DNA of 64,000 bases from Gelria sp. Kuro-4 (lineage in GTDB: Bacteria; Bacillota; DTU030; DUMP01). A model generated the notes under the pieces. The model had not been told where the DNA came from. It was given only the letters and a program-made list of their open reading frames with translations, and did no database searches. The translations under genes and the position numbers were made by a program. The stretch is from positions 2,473,757-2,537,756 of the forward strand of contig NZ_AP024619.1 in the NCBI RefSeq assembly GCF_019668485.1, given 5' to 3'. Positions 33,321 to 44,321 of the stretch are shown here, one piece after another (positions within the stretch are counted from its first letter, which is position 1; each line of letters starts with the position of its first letter).

Positions 33321-34574
33321 TTAAGGGGCTTGGGTGGAAAGGGCGCTGCGGCGGATTTTGGCTGTGCTGTCTACTTTGACGGTCAGGTCCTTCAGGCCCT
33401 GGGGCCAGTCTTTTTCGAGCTGTTTCCAGAGCCTGGGCTGCCCGCGGTGGATGGCCTCGCCGAAGGCGAAGGGGTCCACCCCCAGGCTCTTGGCCCTGCC
33501 CACGGCCGCTTCGATTTCGTTGCGGATCACCGTGGCCGCCTGGCGCTCCAGCGAACGCCGGGGCTCGGGCTTGGTGAGGTCGCCCTGGCAGCCTTGGTCG
33601 GCCAGGGCCAGCTCTGTCTTAACTTTGACGGTGATTTCCGGGCGGCCCTCCCGGGCTTTGACTTCGAGCCTGCTGGCGACACGGAAAAGCTCCAGGCCCA
33701 CGCGGTCGTCTTCTTTGTCCGGGTGCTGGGGGCAGCGGACGTTGATGATGGTGCTGGCGAAGTCCCCCCGCACCCAGTTCAAGCCCCGGGCTTCCGCAGG
33801 CTCCAGGAAGCCGACCAGCTTGTCTTTGCGAAAGAGGGCCATGCTCTTAAGCCGCAGGATGCGAACCGGCCGGCCCCCGCCGCCTTCGCTTCCCCCGCCG
33901 CCGGCGGAGCCGGCCGTCCCCTGGCCGCCTCCGCCGCCCCCTTGAGCCAGTCCCGGCGGTTCAGGGACAGCCTTAAGCTCCAGGCCCCCGGTTATGGGGT
34001 CGGCGCCTGCGGCTGCCATGGCTACGAGGAATTCGTTGATGGAAGATACGCGGGAATGGGCGTTGGCCCGGACCACTTTCTTCAACCCGACCACTTCCAG
34101 CCCTACAGTTTTCTCCAGGCTCCCCTGGCTGTCCACAATCAGGTCCTCGGCCCGCCCCCGGCAAACCAGGATGTTTGCGCTGCGCCTTGCTTCCGGGTCG
34201 CGGTCCCAAAAATCCAGCACCTCGGTAATGCCGGCGCGAGCCGTCTCCTCGCCTACGATCACCACCGTGCAGTGCGCCCAGTACACACGCCGCGGCACCT
34301 TCGCGGCCATGTCACGGATCGCTTGAAATACGGTGTAGCCCTGTCCACGGGCCACCCAGACCTGGCGTATGGGGCCGCCGCCCCCGCCGCCGCCTTCACC
34401 GCCTCCGGCGGGTGGGCGAAAAATCTCCGCGGTGAGTCGCCAGAGGTCCTTCTCCTTGTCGACGCCCACCGAGGAGACCAGGGCCAGCTCGTTGATCTCG
34501 CGCCGGTCCCAGCAACCGGCGAGAAGAGTGGAGAGGAGAACAAAGGTTAAGCCGAGGGCCAGGGTACGCCTCAC
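33321..34574 (-). CDS. gerAC: GerAC-type germination lipoprotein
   Basis: The C subunit of a GerA-type nutrient receptor is a lipoprotein of the spore inner membrane. The 417-residue product has a lipoprotein signal (LTFVLLSTLLAGC, cysteine ~22) followed by WDRREINELALVSSVGVDK, the hallmark of the family. It continues with GYTVFQAIRDMAAKVPRRVYWAHC. Two glycine-rich low-complexity insertions (about residues 57-68 and 213-237) are unusual. The start codon overlaps the gerAA stop (ATGA), so translation is coupled. Confidence 0.92.
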   Translation of the reverse strand: MRRTLALGLTFVLLSTLLAGCWDRREINELALVSSVGVDKEKDLWRLTAEIFRPPAGGGEGGGGGGGPIRQVWVARGQGYTVFQAIRDMAAKVPRRVYWAHCTVVIVGEETARAGITEVLDFWDRDPEARRSANILVCRGRAEDLIVDSQGSLEKTVGLEVVGLKKVVRANAHSRVSSINEFLVAMAAAGADPITGGLELKAVPEPPGLAQGGGGGGQGTAGSAGGGGSEGGGGRPVRILRLKSMALFRKDKLVGFLEPAEARGLNWVRGDFASTIINVRCPQHPDKEDDRVGLELFRVASRLEVKAREGRPEITVKVKTELALADQGCQGDLTKPEPRRSLERQAATVIRNEIEAAVGRAKSLGVDPFAFGEAIHRGQPRLWKQLEKDWPQGLKDLTVKVDSTAKIRRSALSTQAP

Positions 34575-36325
34575 TGCCGCTTCCTCCTCACTCGCCGCAC
34601 ACGCCGCCGGGTCGCCTGCCCGGGGCTCGCCGCTTTCCCAGGTACTTTCTCGTTCTCGTCCCGCCGGCCGGCGGCCGCTTTCTGCTCCGTTCCCGTTCCG
34701 CCCTTGGCCTCAGCTTCGGCTTCTTCGGCAATGGCACGCCTGTCACCGGGAGCATGGGGTTTCAAGTCGTCCGCCTGGCGCTTCAGGTCTGTGAACCCGA
34801 CGAGCTCGGGACGGGTACGCATGGCCCACCAGGGCGAACGGAAGACGGTGTCCTTCTGGTCGCGGGGGATGAAGGGAGCGATCCCCGCCAGGTAAGGCAC
34901 CCCAAAAGAGCGCAGGGTGGTCAGGTGGATCAGAATAAGGAGGAGGCCGGTAAAGATGCCGAAGAGCCCCAGCACCGCTCCAAAGAGGATCATGGGCAGC
35001 CGCAGCATGCGCACGGCGATGGCCAGATCGAAAGACGGAATAGTGAAGGAGGAGATGGCCGTGGCTGAAATGACGATCACCATGGCCGCCGAGATCAACC
35101 CGGCGCGCACGGCCGCCTCGCCGATGACCAGCGCGCCCACAATACCGATGGCCTGCCCCAAAGGCCGCGGCAGGCGCACGCCCGCTTCCACCAGGAGCTC
35201 AAATGTGATCTGCATGAGGAAAGCCTCCACCACGGCCGGGTACGGCACCCGTTCGCGCTGGAGGGCCAGGCTTACGGCAAGCGCCGTCGGGAGCATCTCC
35301 TGGTGAAAGGTGGTAATGGCCACGTAGAGAGAGGGAAGGAGCAGGGAAACGAAAAGGCCCAGGTAGCGGAAGGTGCGGATGCCCAGCGCCACCGGCCAGC
35401 GCTCGTAGTAGTCCTCGGGAGACTGCATGAAGCCGTTGATGGTAGCGGGCACCGACAGGGCAAAGGGCGTGCCGTCCGTCAGGATGGTAACCTTCCCCTC
35501 CAGGAGAGCGGCCACCGAGCGGTCCGGCCGTTCCGTGTGTCCCACCGTTGGAAAGGGAGAAAAGGGTGCGTCCTCGATGAGCTCTTCCAGGTAGCCGCTT
35601 TCCAGCACCCCGTCTATCTTGATGCGTTTCAGACGCCGCCGGACCTCTTCTACTATCTTATCGTTGGCGATACCCTTGATGTAGATAATGACCACCTGGG
35701 TGTTGGTGAGATCGCCCAGCACCAAGTGTTCAATGCGCAGGTTGGGGTGACGCAGGCGGCGGCGGATGAGGGAAGTGTTGGTGCGCAGGTTTTCCACGTA
35801 GCCCTCGCGCGGGCCGCGCACCACAGCCTCGGTGTCGGGCTCGCTGATCTGCCGCTTCTCCCAGCCTTTGGTGTCCATGAGGAGCGCCTGACCCCACTCC
35901 TCACCCAGGAGGCAGGTCTCGCCGTTGAGAAGGGCCGTCACCACGTCACCCACAGTGCCGGCGGTGTGGATTTCTCCCACCGGGAGGCCGGCCTCCTGCC
36001 AGCGCTGGAGGCTGGTCCCCAGCTTAAGCCCTGCGCGCTCCGCCAAAGGCCGCTTCAGCAGGAGGCTGTCCAGGATCTTTTCCACTTCAGTTTTGTCGGC
36101 CAGCCCATCGACATAGAGGGCGACCAAAGTCCCGCCGTCAAGCTTCACTTCGCGGCTCACCACATCGGGACAATTGCCCAGGGCCTCTTTGACAAGCTGG
36201 ACGGCGGCGGCCAGGTCGGGCGGAACGGAGACTTTGGCGAGTGCTCCGAGCACGGCCTCGGGCTCCGGAAGGTCAAGTGTGCGCTCTGGCTGGCGCTTTG
36301 ACAGGCGGCGCAAGAAACCCAGCAC
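34571..36325 (-). CDS. gerAA: GerAA-type germinant receptor subunit A
   Basis: The 584-residue A subunit has a large soluble N-terminal domain (~1-290; REGYVENLRTNTSLIRRRLRHPNL and FPTVGHTERPD are typical). A membrane domain of about five helices follows (~310-500, including TFHQEMLPTALAVSLALQRERVPYPAVVEAFLMQITFELLVEAG). The C-terminal tail (~520-584) is rich in Ala, Glu, Lys and Arg and looks unstructured; it ends in a strongly basic run. The start is GTG at 36325 with GAGGAGGGGG upstream. It is expressed with gerAC from a sporulation-type promoter and needs a B subunit, supplied by the divergent gerAB genes. Confidence 0.93.
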   Translation of the reverse strand: MLGFLRRLSKRQPERTLDLPEPEAVLGALAKVSVPPDLAAAVQLVKEALGNCPDVVSREVKLDGGTLVALYVDGLADKTEVEKILDSLLLKRPLAERAGLKLGTSLQRWQEAGLPVGEIHTAGTVGDVVTALLNGETCLLGEEWGQALLMDTKGWEKRQISEPDTEAVVRGPREGYVENLRTNTSLIRRRLRHPNLRIEHLVLGDLTNTQVVIIYIKGIANDKIVEEVRRRLKRIKIDGVLESGYLEELIEDAPFSPFPTVGHTERPDRSVAALLEGKVTILTDGTPFALSVPATINGFMQSPEDYYERWPVALGIRTFRYLGLFVSLLLPSLYVAITTFHQEMLPTALAVSLALQRERVPYPAVVEAFLMQITFELLVEAGVRLPRPLGQAIGIVGALVIGEAAVRAGLISAAMVIVISATAISSFTIPSFDLAIAVRMLRLPMILFGAVLGLFGIFTGLLLILIHLTTLRSFGVPYLAGIAPFIPRDQKDTVFRSPWWAMRTRPELVGFTDLKRQADDLKPHAPGDRRAIAEEAEAEAKGGTGTEQKAAAGRRDENEKVPGKAASPGQATRRRVRRVRRKRQ

Positions 36326-36353
36326 CGGCCGGCCCCCTCCTCGCGTGAGCTCC

Positions 36354-36377
36354 GGGCGCGATGAATCGCGCCCCCAC
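36354..36377 (-). repeat. REP-like GCGC hairpin, copy B
   Basis: GGGCGCGAT (36354-36362) pairs perfectly with ATCGCGCCC (36365-36373). It is the most regular of three related hairpins and lies in the 5' leader of gerAA, between its promoter and start codon. Confidence 0.5.
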
Positions 36378-36386
36378 GTCGAACCC

Positions 36387-36416
36387 TAGTATCACCGTCA
36401 CCCCAGAGCTTCATGC
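36387..36416 (-). promoter_or_regulatory. Candidate sigma-G promoter of gerAA-gerAC
   Basis: On the minus strand GCATG (36412-36416) and GATACTA (36387-36393) are 18 bases apart, close to the forespore sigma-G pattern (G-N-ATR, 17-18, CATNNTA). GerA operons are sigma-G dependent in Bacillus. The leader would be about 55 bases. Confidence 0.5.
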
Positions 36417-36514
36417 GCCGGTGCTCATAACCCGCACGTCCAGGAGGCATGCTAGGGCCTAAGGCTGCGACGCAGCTTTGCCCATCCGGGGCGGAAAGCG
36501 CAGGGAGAGAACTC

Positions 36515-37639
36515 GTGCGCGAAGAAGGGCGGATTTCCCTTCAGCAGCTTGCCGTGCTCTTGGGTTCGTTTCTCATCGGCAGCTCCACTATCCTCCTTCC
36601 CACCGTCAAGGCGCGCCAGGATAGCTGGCTGGCAGTGCTGGCGGCGCTTGTCGCGGGCCTGGGGGTTACCTGGCTGTGGCTGGCCTTGGCCCGGCTGCTG
36701 GGAGTGCCCGCCGTAAGCGGTATCCTGGGCACCCTGGGCCCGTATCTAGGCACCCCCATGGCCCTGCTTTTCCTCTGGTATTACCTGCACCTGGGCGCTC
36801 TGGTGGTGCGCAACATCAGTGAGATCTATGTAACCGCCGTCATGCCGGAGACGCCGATAGTGGTGTTCATCGGTGTCATCGTGCTCCTGGCCGGCTTTGC
36901 GGTACGGGGCGGCGTGGAAGTACTGGGTCGTCTGGCCGAGTTCCTCTTCCCCCTCCTGTTCCTGGCCGTGCTCACCGGCCACATCCTGGTGATGGCCACG
37001 CCCGGGCTCGTGCACTGGGAATACCTGCGGCCGGTCCTGGAACGGGGACCGGTGCCGGTCCTGCAGGCGGCCTTCACCGTGTTCGCCTTTCCCTTTGGCG
37101 AAACAGTGCTGTTCATTAACCTCGTACCCTTTACGCTCGACAGAAACCGCGCAGGTCGGTCGCTTATTCTCATCACCACCGTCATCGGCCTGTTGCTCAC
37201 GGGAACCACCGCTCTGCACATCGCGACCTTGGGCGCCGACATTGCACGCGTCAACTTCCCTGGTCTGGCGGTACTACGCCAGGTAAACCTGGCCGAGTTC
37301 CTCACGCGGATGGAGGTCATCGGCATCTTCGTCTGGACCTTCGGTACTTTCCTCAAGATCTGCGTCTGCTACTGGGCGCTGGCCCTGGGCCTGGCTGAAC
37401 TCGGCGGGCTCGCCGACTACCGCCCGCTGGTGCTCCCCCTGGGCGTCATCATGGCGGCGCTCTCCATTCTCATTTATGATAATTTCGCCGGCATGGTGGT
37501 GACGGCCATAAGCCTCTACCCCGTTTACGCCTTCCCCTTCCAGGTGGTCTTACCGCTCCTCATGCTCATCTGCGCAAAGCTGCGGGGCGTGCAGACACCG
37601 CCGGCGGCGGCGCACGTCGAGGAGGAAAGACAACCGTGA
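36515..37639 (+). CDS. gerAB: GerAB-type germination permease (1)
   Basis: The B subunit of GerA receptors is an APC-superfamily-like protein that binds the germinant. From the GTG at 36515 (AGGGAGAG upstream) the product is 374 residues with ten membrane segments. It starts REEGRISLQQLAVLLGSFLIGSSTILLP and shows YLHLGALVVRNISEIYVTAVMPETP. The following gene is a paralogue of equal length with the same start, which supports this start over the longer open frame. It is divergent from gerAA-gerAC. Confidence 0.92.
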   Translation: MREEGRISLQQLAVLLGSFLIGSSTILLPTVKARQDSWLAVLAALVAGLGVTWLWLALARLLGVPAVSGILGTLGPYLGTPMALLFLWYYLHLGALVVRNISEIYVTAVMPETPIVVFIGVIVLLAGFAVRGGVEVLGRLAEFLFPLLFLAVLTGHILVMATPGLVHWEYLRPVLERGPVPVLQAAFTVFAFPFGETVLFINLVPFTLDRNRAGRSLILITTVIGLLLTGTTALHIATLGADIARVNFPGLAVLRQVNLAEFLTRMEVIGIFVWTFGTFLKICVCYWALALGLAELGGLADYRPLVLPLGVIMAALSILIYDNFAGMVVTAISLYPVYAFPFQVVLPLLMLICAKLRGVQTPPAAAHVEEERQP

Positions 37640-38760
37640 GGGAAGAAGGGCGCCTTTCGCTGGCGCAGTTTGCCACGCTCCTCACCGCTTACCTCATCGG
37701 CCGCTCCACCCTCATTATGCCCGTGGAGATCGCCCGCCAGGACGGCTGGCTCGCCATTCTCCTGGGCGGACTCTGCGCTGCAGGAGTTTTTCTTCTCTGG
37801 CTGGCCCTGGGGCTGCGGTTCCAGGGGCTCTCGCCGGTGGATTACACACGCCGCGTCCTGGGGGACTTCCTCGGGATCCCGGTGGTGGTCCTTTACCTCT
37901 GGTTTTTCCTTCACGTCGGCGCCGGAGTGACGCGCAACTTCGGTGAACTGTATGCAACAGCCATCATGCCCAAAACGCCGATTGTGGTGTTCATCGGTAT
38001 GCTGGCCTTCCTTACCGCCCTCACCGTGCGCAGCGGGCTGGAGGTGATCAGCCGCCTGGCCGAGCTCCTGCTTCCCTGGCTCGTCCTCTCTATTGTGGGG
38101 CTCAACATCCTCACCTTCGCCACGCCCGGCCTGATGCACTGGGAGTACCTGGAGCCCATCCTGGGGAGCGGCTGGCCGAACGTCCTCCGGGGCACCCTGC
38201 TCAGCTTCATCTTTCCCTACGGGGAAGCGGTGGTCTTCCTTATCATTCTGCCCTTCCTCACCCAGCCCGACCGCACCCGCCCCTACGCGCTGGGTTCGCT
38301 GGGCTTCGTCACCGTGCTTCTCGCCTTGACGCACCTGCGCAACCTGGCCGTCCTCGGGCCCGTCGAGATCGCTCGCCTGAACCTGCCCTCCCTGGCCGCC
38401 ATCAAGCTGATCAACCTGGGCGAGTTCCTCCAGCGCCTGGACGCCCTGGCCGTGTTCATCTGGACCTTCGGTACCTTCCTTAAGGCCGCCGTTCTGCAGT
38501 ACACCGTTTGCCTGGGCAGTGCCGAGCTCCTGGGGCTGAAGGACTACCGCCCTTTGGCCTTCCCCGTGACACTCCTGATGACCAGCTTGGCCGTCATCAT
38601 CTACGAGAACTTCGCCCAGATGAGAAGCTTTTACTTGACCATCTATCCTTTTTACGCCCTCCCCTTCACCCTGCTCCTCCCGGCGCTCACCTACCTGGCG
38701 GCGGCGGTGCGGGACCTTCGGGCCGAGCCCGACAGGGGTAAGAAAAACGCCCGGGAGTAA
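37636..38760 (+). CDS. gerAB: GerAB-type germination permease (2)
   Basis: This second 374-residue B subunit overlaps the first by four bases (GTGA). It is clearly paralogous: [58 protein letters not shown] and [17 protein letters not shown] parallel the first copy throughout. Two B subunits with a single A and C pair suggest a receptor that can be assembled with alternative ligand-binding subunits. It could also be an incomplete second locus. It is convergent with lonA. Confidence 0.92.
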   Translation: MREEGRLSLAQFATLLTAYLIGRSTLIMPVEIARQDGWLAILLGGLCAAGVFLLWLALGLRFQGLSPVDYTRRVLGDFLGIPVVVLYLWFFLHVGAGVTRNFGELYATAIMPKTPIVVFIGMLAFLTALTVRSGLEVISRLAELLLPWLVLSIVGLNILTFATPGLMHWEYLEPILGSGWPNVLRGTLLSFIFPYGEAVVFLIILPFLTQPDRTRPYALGSLGFVTVLLALTHLRNLAVLGPVEIARLNLPSLAAIKLINLGEFLQRLDALAVFIWTFGTFLKAAVLQYTVCLGSAELLGLKDYRPLAFPVTLLMTSLAVIIYENFAQMRSFYLTIYPFYALPFTLLLPALTYLAAAVRDLRAEPDRGKKNARE

Positions 38761-38769
38761 CTCCGGACG
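38743..38769 (-). terminator. Probable terminator of lonA
   Basis: An imperfect CGTCCGGAG / CTCCCGGGCG stem (38748-38769) is followed on the minus strand by TTTTTC (38742-38747). It spans the stop codon of the convergent gerAB copy 2. Confidence 0.5.
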
Positions 38770-38776
38770 TCAGTAC

Positions 38777-41158
38777 CTATTTGTTGACCGCTGCCTTGGA
38801 AACGGTTTTGGGTTTTTCCCTGCCCGCCTCACTGCGGGCCGCCGGCAGCAGCGCCTCGGCCAGCACCTGGTCCATGTCCTTGACGAATACAAAGCGCAGG
38901 CGGCGCCGTACGTGGCGCGGTATTTCCTCCAGGTCCTTGCGGTTCTCCTCCGGCAAAATCACCGTCTTTACCCCGGCCCGGTGGGCCGCCAGGATCTTTT
39001 CTTTGATGCCGCCCACCGGGAGCACCCGCCCGCGCAGGGTAATCTCTCCCGTCATGGCCACCTCGCGCCGCACCGGCCGTCCCGAGAGGGCCGAGGCCAA
39101 GGCCGTGGCCATGGTGATGCCGGCGGAGGGACCGTCCTTGGGAATGGCCCCTTCCGGCACATGGATGTGCACATCCTCTTTCTCGTGGAAGTCATCGGGG
39201 ATGCCGACGGCCCGGGCGCGCGAACGGACGTAGGTGTACCCCGCCTGGGCCGACTCACGCATCACGTCACCCAGCTGACCGGTGAGGGTAAGGTTGCCTT
39301 TGCCGCGCATCACGCTGACCTCTATGCTCAGAACATCGCCCCCCACCTCGGTCCAGGCAAGGCCCGTGGCCACCCCCACCTCGTCCGACCTTTCCGCCAG
39401 GCCGAAGCGGTAGCGCGCCGGGCCCAGGTAGGTGTTGAGGTTTCGGGAGGTGATGCGCACCTCCTTCTGCCGTCCCTGCACGACCTGGCGCGCCGCCTTG
39501 CGGCACAGCGTGGCGAGGGAGCGTTCCAGGTTGCGGACGCCGGCCTCCCGGGTGTACTCGCGGATGACGGCCTTTAAGGTGTTGTCGGAAAGGACCAGCT
39601 GCCCAGGCTCCAGGCCGTGCTCGCGGATTTGCTTGGGAAGGAGGAACTTCCGGCCGATGTGTACCTTTTCCTCTTCCGTGTAGCCGGGCAGGTGGATGAC
39701 CTCCATGCGGTCCAGGAGCGCCCGCGGGATGGTGTGGGTACTGTTGGCCGTGGTGACAAAGAGGACACGCGAGAGGTCGAAGGGAAGCTCGATATAGTGA
39801 TCGCTGAAGGAGTTGTTCTGCTCCGGATCCAGCACCTCCAGGAGGGCCGCCGAAGGGTCGCCCCGGAAGTCCATGCTCATTTTGTCGATCTCGTCCAAGA
39901 GGAAGACGGGGTTTTTGGAACCCGCCTGGCGCATCCCCTGGATGATCCGGCCGGGCAGCGCCCCGACGTACGTGCGGCGGTGACCCCGAATCTCAGCCTC
40001 GTCCCGCACCCCGCCCAGGGAGACGCGCACGAAGCGGCGCTCCATGGCCCGGGCAATGGATTTGGCGAGCGAGGTTTTGCCCACCCCGGGCGGCCCCACC
40101 AGGCAGAGGATGGGACCCTTCATCTTTTCGGCCAGCTTGCGCACCGCCAGGTACTCGAGGATGCGTTCCTTCACCTTTTTCAGGCCGTAGTGATCCTCGT
40201 TCAGCACCTGCTCGGCGCGGTCCAGGTCCAGCCTGTCCTCCGTGAGCACCTCCCAGGGCAGGGCCAGGAGCCACTCCAGGTAGGTGCGCACCACCACAGC
40301 CTCGGCGGCCATGGGCGGCATTTTGCCCAGGCGCTCCGCCTCGCGCTCGGCCTTTTCCTGCACCTCGGCCGGGAGGGAGGCCGCCGCGATGCGCTCTTTA
40401 AACTCCTGGGCCTCGTTTTCCTCCTCGCCGCGTTCGCCGAGCTCCTTCTGGATGGCCTTGAGCTGCTCGCGCAGGTAGTATTCCTTTTGCGTTTTTTCCA
40501 TCTGCTTGCGCACCCGGGCCCCGATTTTGCGCTCCAGCTCCAGGATTTCGAGCTCCCGGCTGAGGATGCTGTAGAGGGTCTCCAGGCGCTCGACCAGGTC
40601 GACGGCTTCGAGCAGCCGCTGTTTGTCCTCCTGCTTGAGGTTGAGGTGCGCGCCGATGATGTCGGCCAGGCGCCCGGGATCCTCCACGGAAACGATGGAC
40701 ACCACCGTCTCGGCGGGGATTTTCTTGGAGAGTTTTACGTACTGTTCAAACTGAAAGATGACACTGCGGGTGAGCGCCTCAATCTCCGGGCTTGCCACTG
40801 CTTCTTCGGTGTACTCCTCGGCATCCACCAGATAAAACTTATCGTTATCCAGGTAGGTGAGGGTGCGCGCCCGGGAAATACCTTCGACCAGGACGCGAAT
40901 CGTGCCCCCCGGGATTTTTAGGAGTTGTTTTATTTCGGCTATCGTCCCCACCGGGTAGATGTCTTCCGGGTTGGGGTCGTCGATGCGCGGGTCTTTCTGG
41001 GTAGCCAGGAGGATCTGTTTATCCTGGACCATGGCCTCTTCCATGGCCGCGATGGACTTCTCCCGGCCCACGTCCAGGTGCACCACCATATAAGGGAAGA
41101 CCAGAATGCCCCTCAGCGGCAGAAGGGGTAACTGGCGCCGCACAGCTTTGACAGCCAT
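38777..41158 (-). CDS. lonA: ATP-dependent protease LonA
   Basis: Lon degrades misfolded and regulatory proteins in the cytoplasm. The 793-residue protein has the N-terminal substrate-binding domain ([23 protein letters not shown] at the start), a coiled linker and an AAA+ module with Walker [16 protein letters not shown]. The protease domain carries the Ser-Lys dyad in [15 protein letters not shown] and [13 protein letters not shown]. Size and domain order are standard for LonA. It is the last gene of the tig-clpP-clpX-lonB-lonA series, the order seen in Bacillus apart from clpP. Confidence 0.95.
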   Translation of the reverse strand: MAVKAVRRQLPLLPLRGILVFPYMVVHLDVGREKSIAAMEEAMVQDKQILLATQKDPRIDDPNPEDIYPVGTIAEIKQLLKIPGGTIRVLVEGISRARTLTYLDNDKFYLVDAEEYTEEAVASPEIEALTRSVIFQFEQYVKLSKKIPAETVVSIVSVEDPGRLADIIGAHLNLKQEDKQRLLEAVDLVERLETLYSILSRELEILELERKIGARVRKQMEKTQKEYYLREQLKAIQKELGERGEEENEAQEFKERIAAASLPAEVQEKAEREAERLGKMPPMAAEAVVVRTYLEWLLALPWEVLTEDRLDLDRAEQVLNEDHYGLKKVKERILEYLAVRKLAEKMKGPILCLVGPPGVGKTSLAKSIARAMERRFVRVSLGGVRDEAEIRGHRRTYVGALPGRIIQGMRQAGSKNPVFLLDEIDKMSMDFRGDPSAALLEVLDPEQNNSFSDHYIELPFDLSRVLFVTTANSTHTIPRALLDRMEVIHLPGYTEEEKVHIGRKFLLPKQIREHGLEPGQLVLSDNTLKAVIREYTREAGVRNLERSLATLCRKAARQVVQGRQKEVRITSRNLNTYLGPARYRFGLAERSDEVGVATGLAWTEVGGDVLSIEVSVMRGKGNLTLTGQLGDVMRESAQAGYTYVRSRARAVGIPDDFHEKEDVHIHVPEGAIPKDGPSAGITMATALASALSGRPVRREVAMTGEITLRGRVLPVGGIKEKILAAHRAGVKTVILPEENRKDLEEIPRHVRRRLRFVFVKDMDQVLAEALLPAARSEAGREKPKTVSKAAVNK

Positions 41159-41245
41159 TCTCTCACCTCTTTTGCCTTAACGCTCCCCGGTTCTATTGTA
41201 CCATAGAGGGGCAGAAAAAAAGAAGTCTCCGCCGGCCGCGCGGCT

Positions 41246-42922
41246 CTAAAGGGCCCGGCGCAGCGTGGCGAGAGGCGCTTCGGGCCGGGTGCGGTCCTCA
41301 AGGTGCAGGGCGTGGTCCAGAACCTCAGCCAAGGTCTTGACCGGGACAACGGCAATATCGCTGCAGCCGGCGAACAGCTCCTGCCAGTTCTCGGCCGGTA
41401 TGATTACCTTGCGGGCGCCTGCCTGCCGGGCTGCTTCGATTTTGGCGGTGATGCCGCCCACGGGTTTGACAAAACCCCGGATGGAGATTTCGCCGGTGAG
41501 GGCCACCGTGTTGTCGATGGGAATGCCGGTGAGGGCCGAGTAAATGGCCGTGGCCATGCTGACGCCGGCCGAGGGACCGTCCATGGGAATGCCACCGGGG
41601 AAGTTCACGTGGATGTCGTAATCCGCCGGGTTGAAGCGCAGGTAGTGGCGCAGCACGGTGAGGACGTTTTCCACGGAGCCGCGGGCCATGCTCTTGCGCC
41701 GCACCACGTGGCCCGGGTTGCCCATTTCTTCCTCCTCGATCACACCGGTGACGGTGATGCGCCCGCTGCCGGGGGCCACCGGAAAGGCGGTCACCTCGAT
41801 CTCGAGCAGGGTGCCAAGGTTGGCTCCATAGACGGCAAGGCCGTTCGCGTAGCCCACCTGGGGAGTGGCCGGCACCTTTTTCTCCGGGCGGCGGCTGTAC
41901 TGCCCGCTGTTCACCACCCACTCCACGTCCTTTACCTGGATCTCCCGGCGGTTCTCTCCCAGGGCGATGCCCGCCGCGATCTGGATGATGTTCACCGCCT
42001 CGCGGCCGTTCTTGGCGTAGCCGGCGACTACATCCACCACGCCCTCCTTTAGGGGGTAGCCGATCTTTTGCGCGGCGTTGGCCGCTATCACCTTGATCTC
42101 GTCCGGCAGAAGGGCGCGGAAGAACACCTCCACGCAGCGCGAGCGGAGGGCGGGCGGCAGTTCCTCCGGGTTGCGCGTGGTGGCTCCCACCAGGCGGAAG
42201 TCGGCCGGCAGGCCGTTTTGAAAGATATCGTGGATGTGGCTGGGGATGTTCGGGTCCTCGGAGTTGTAGTAGGCGCTCTCCAGGAACACCCGGCGGTCTT
42301 CCAGCACCTTAAGGAGCTTGTTCATCTGAATGGGGTGCAGCTCGCCGATCTCGTCGATGAAGAGCACCCCGCCGTGGGCCTTGGTGACCGCACCGGGCTT
42401 GGGCTGGGGAATTCCGGCAATGCCCAGGGGACCGGCCCCCTGGTAGATAGGGTCGTGCACCGAGCCCAGTAAGGGGTCGGCAATGCCCCGCTCGTCGAAG
42501 CGGGCAGTGGTGGCGTCGATCTCGGTGAACTTGGCCGCACTCTTAAAAGGTGAGAGCGGGTTGCGCTTCGCCTCCTCCAATACCAGGCGGGCGGCGGCCG
42601 TCTTGCCGACGCCGGGCGGGCCGTAGATGAGAACGTGCTGCGGGTTGGGGCCGCAGAGGGCCGCCCGCAGCGCCTTGAGCCCCTCCTCCTGCCCCACGAT
42701 CTCCGCAAAGCTCGTCGGCCGGGTACGTTCGGCGAGCGGCTCACTCAGCGAAATCTCGCGCAGGCGCTGCAGCTTCTCCACTTCCTTGCGCGACTCCCGC
42801 TCCACCGCCACCTTGCTCCCCTGCTGCGAGCGCAAGAGGTTCCAGAAATAGACGCCGATGACGATGGCAAAAAAGATCTGGACAACCCCCAAGAAGCTGC
42901 CCAGACCGGGGCTGACAGCCAT
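41246..42922 (-). CDS. lonB: Membrane-anchored Lon-like protease LonB
   Basis: From the ATG at 42922 (GGGAGGACC upstream) the protein is 558 residues. It lacks the large LonA N-domain and instead has one N-terminal membrane segment (LGVVQIFFAIVIGVYFWNLL, ~8-28). An AAA+ domain follows ([15 protein letters not shown]), then a Lon protease domain with the Ser in PMDGPSAGVSMATAI and Lys in VGGITAKIEAARQAG. LonB of this type is made in the forespore of spore formers. The frame is open 40 codons upstream, but the RBS supports this start. Confidence 0.93.
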   Translation of the reverse strand: MAVSPGLGSFLGVVQIFFAIVIGVYFWNLLRSQQGSKVAVERESRKEVEKLQRLREISLSEPLAERTRPTSFAEIVGQEEGLKALRAALCGPNPQHVLIYGPPGVGKTAAARLVLEEAKRNPLSPFKSAAKFTEIDATTARFDERGIADPLLGSVHDPIYQGAGPLGIAGIPQPKPGAVTKAHGGVLFIDEIGELHPIQMNKLLKVLEDRRVFLESAYYNSEDPNIPSHIHDIFQNGLPADFRLVGATTRNPEELPPALRSRCVEVFFRALLPDEIKVIAANAAQKIGYPLKEGVVDVVAGYAKNGREAVNIIQIAAGIALGENRREIQVKDVEWVVNSGQYSRRPEKKVPATPQVGYANGLAVYGANLGTLLEIEVTAFPVAPGSGRITVTGVIEEEEMGNPGHVVRRKSMARGSVENVLTVLRHYLRFNPADYDIHVNFPGGIPMDGPSAGVSMATAIYSALTGIPIDNTVALTGEISIRGFVKPVGGITAKIEAARQAGARKVIIPAENWQELFAGCSDIAVVPVKTLAEVLDHALHLEDRTRPEAPLATLRRAL

Positions 42923-43011
42923 GGCCGGTCCTCCCTTCCGCATCCTGGCGTTAGTATTACCGCGGCCGCCGGGAAATATAAGAAGGGTGGCAAAAACCGG
43001 CCGAGAAGAAT

Positions 43012-43034
43012 AAGGCGCGATCAAACGCGCCCTT
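43012..43034 (-). terminator. REP-like GCGC hairpin, copy C; probable clpX terminator
   Basis: On the minus strand GGCGCG, TTTGAT, CGCGCC and then TTATTCTT form a hairpin with a moderately T-rich tail, 13 bases after the clpX stop. It belongs to the same sequence family as the hairpins at 29831 and 36354. Confidence 0.5.
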
Positions 43035-43046
43035 GTTCCCACCCTT

Positions 43047-44309
<1,263 letters not shown>

Positions 44310-44321
44310 GGTTTCCCCCCT

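Noticed and set aside
33330-34550. Long plus-strand open frame opposite gerAC
   Set aside because: GerAC has a lipobox and family signatures; the antisense frame is explained by its GC-rich third positions.
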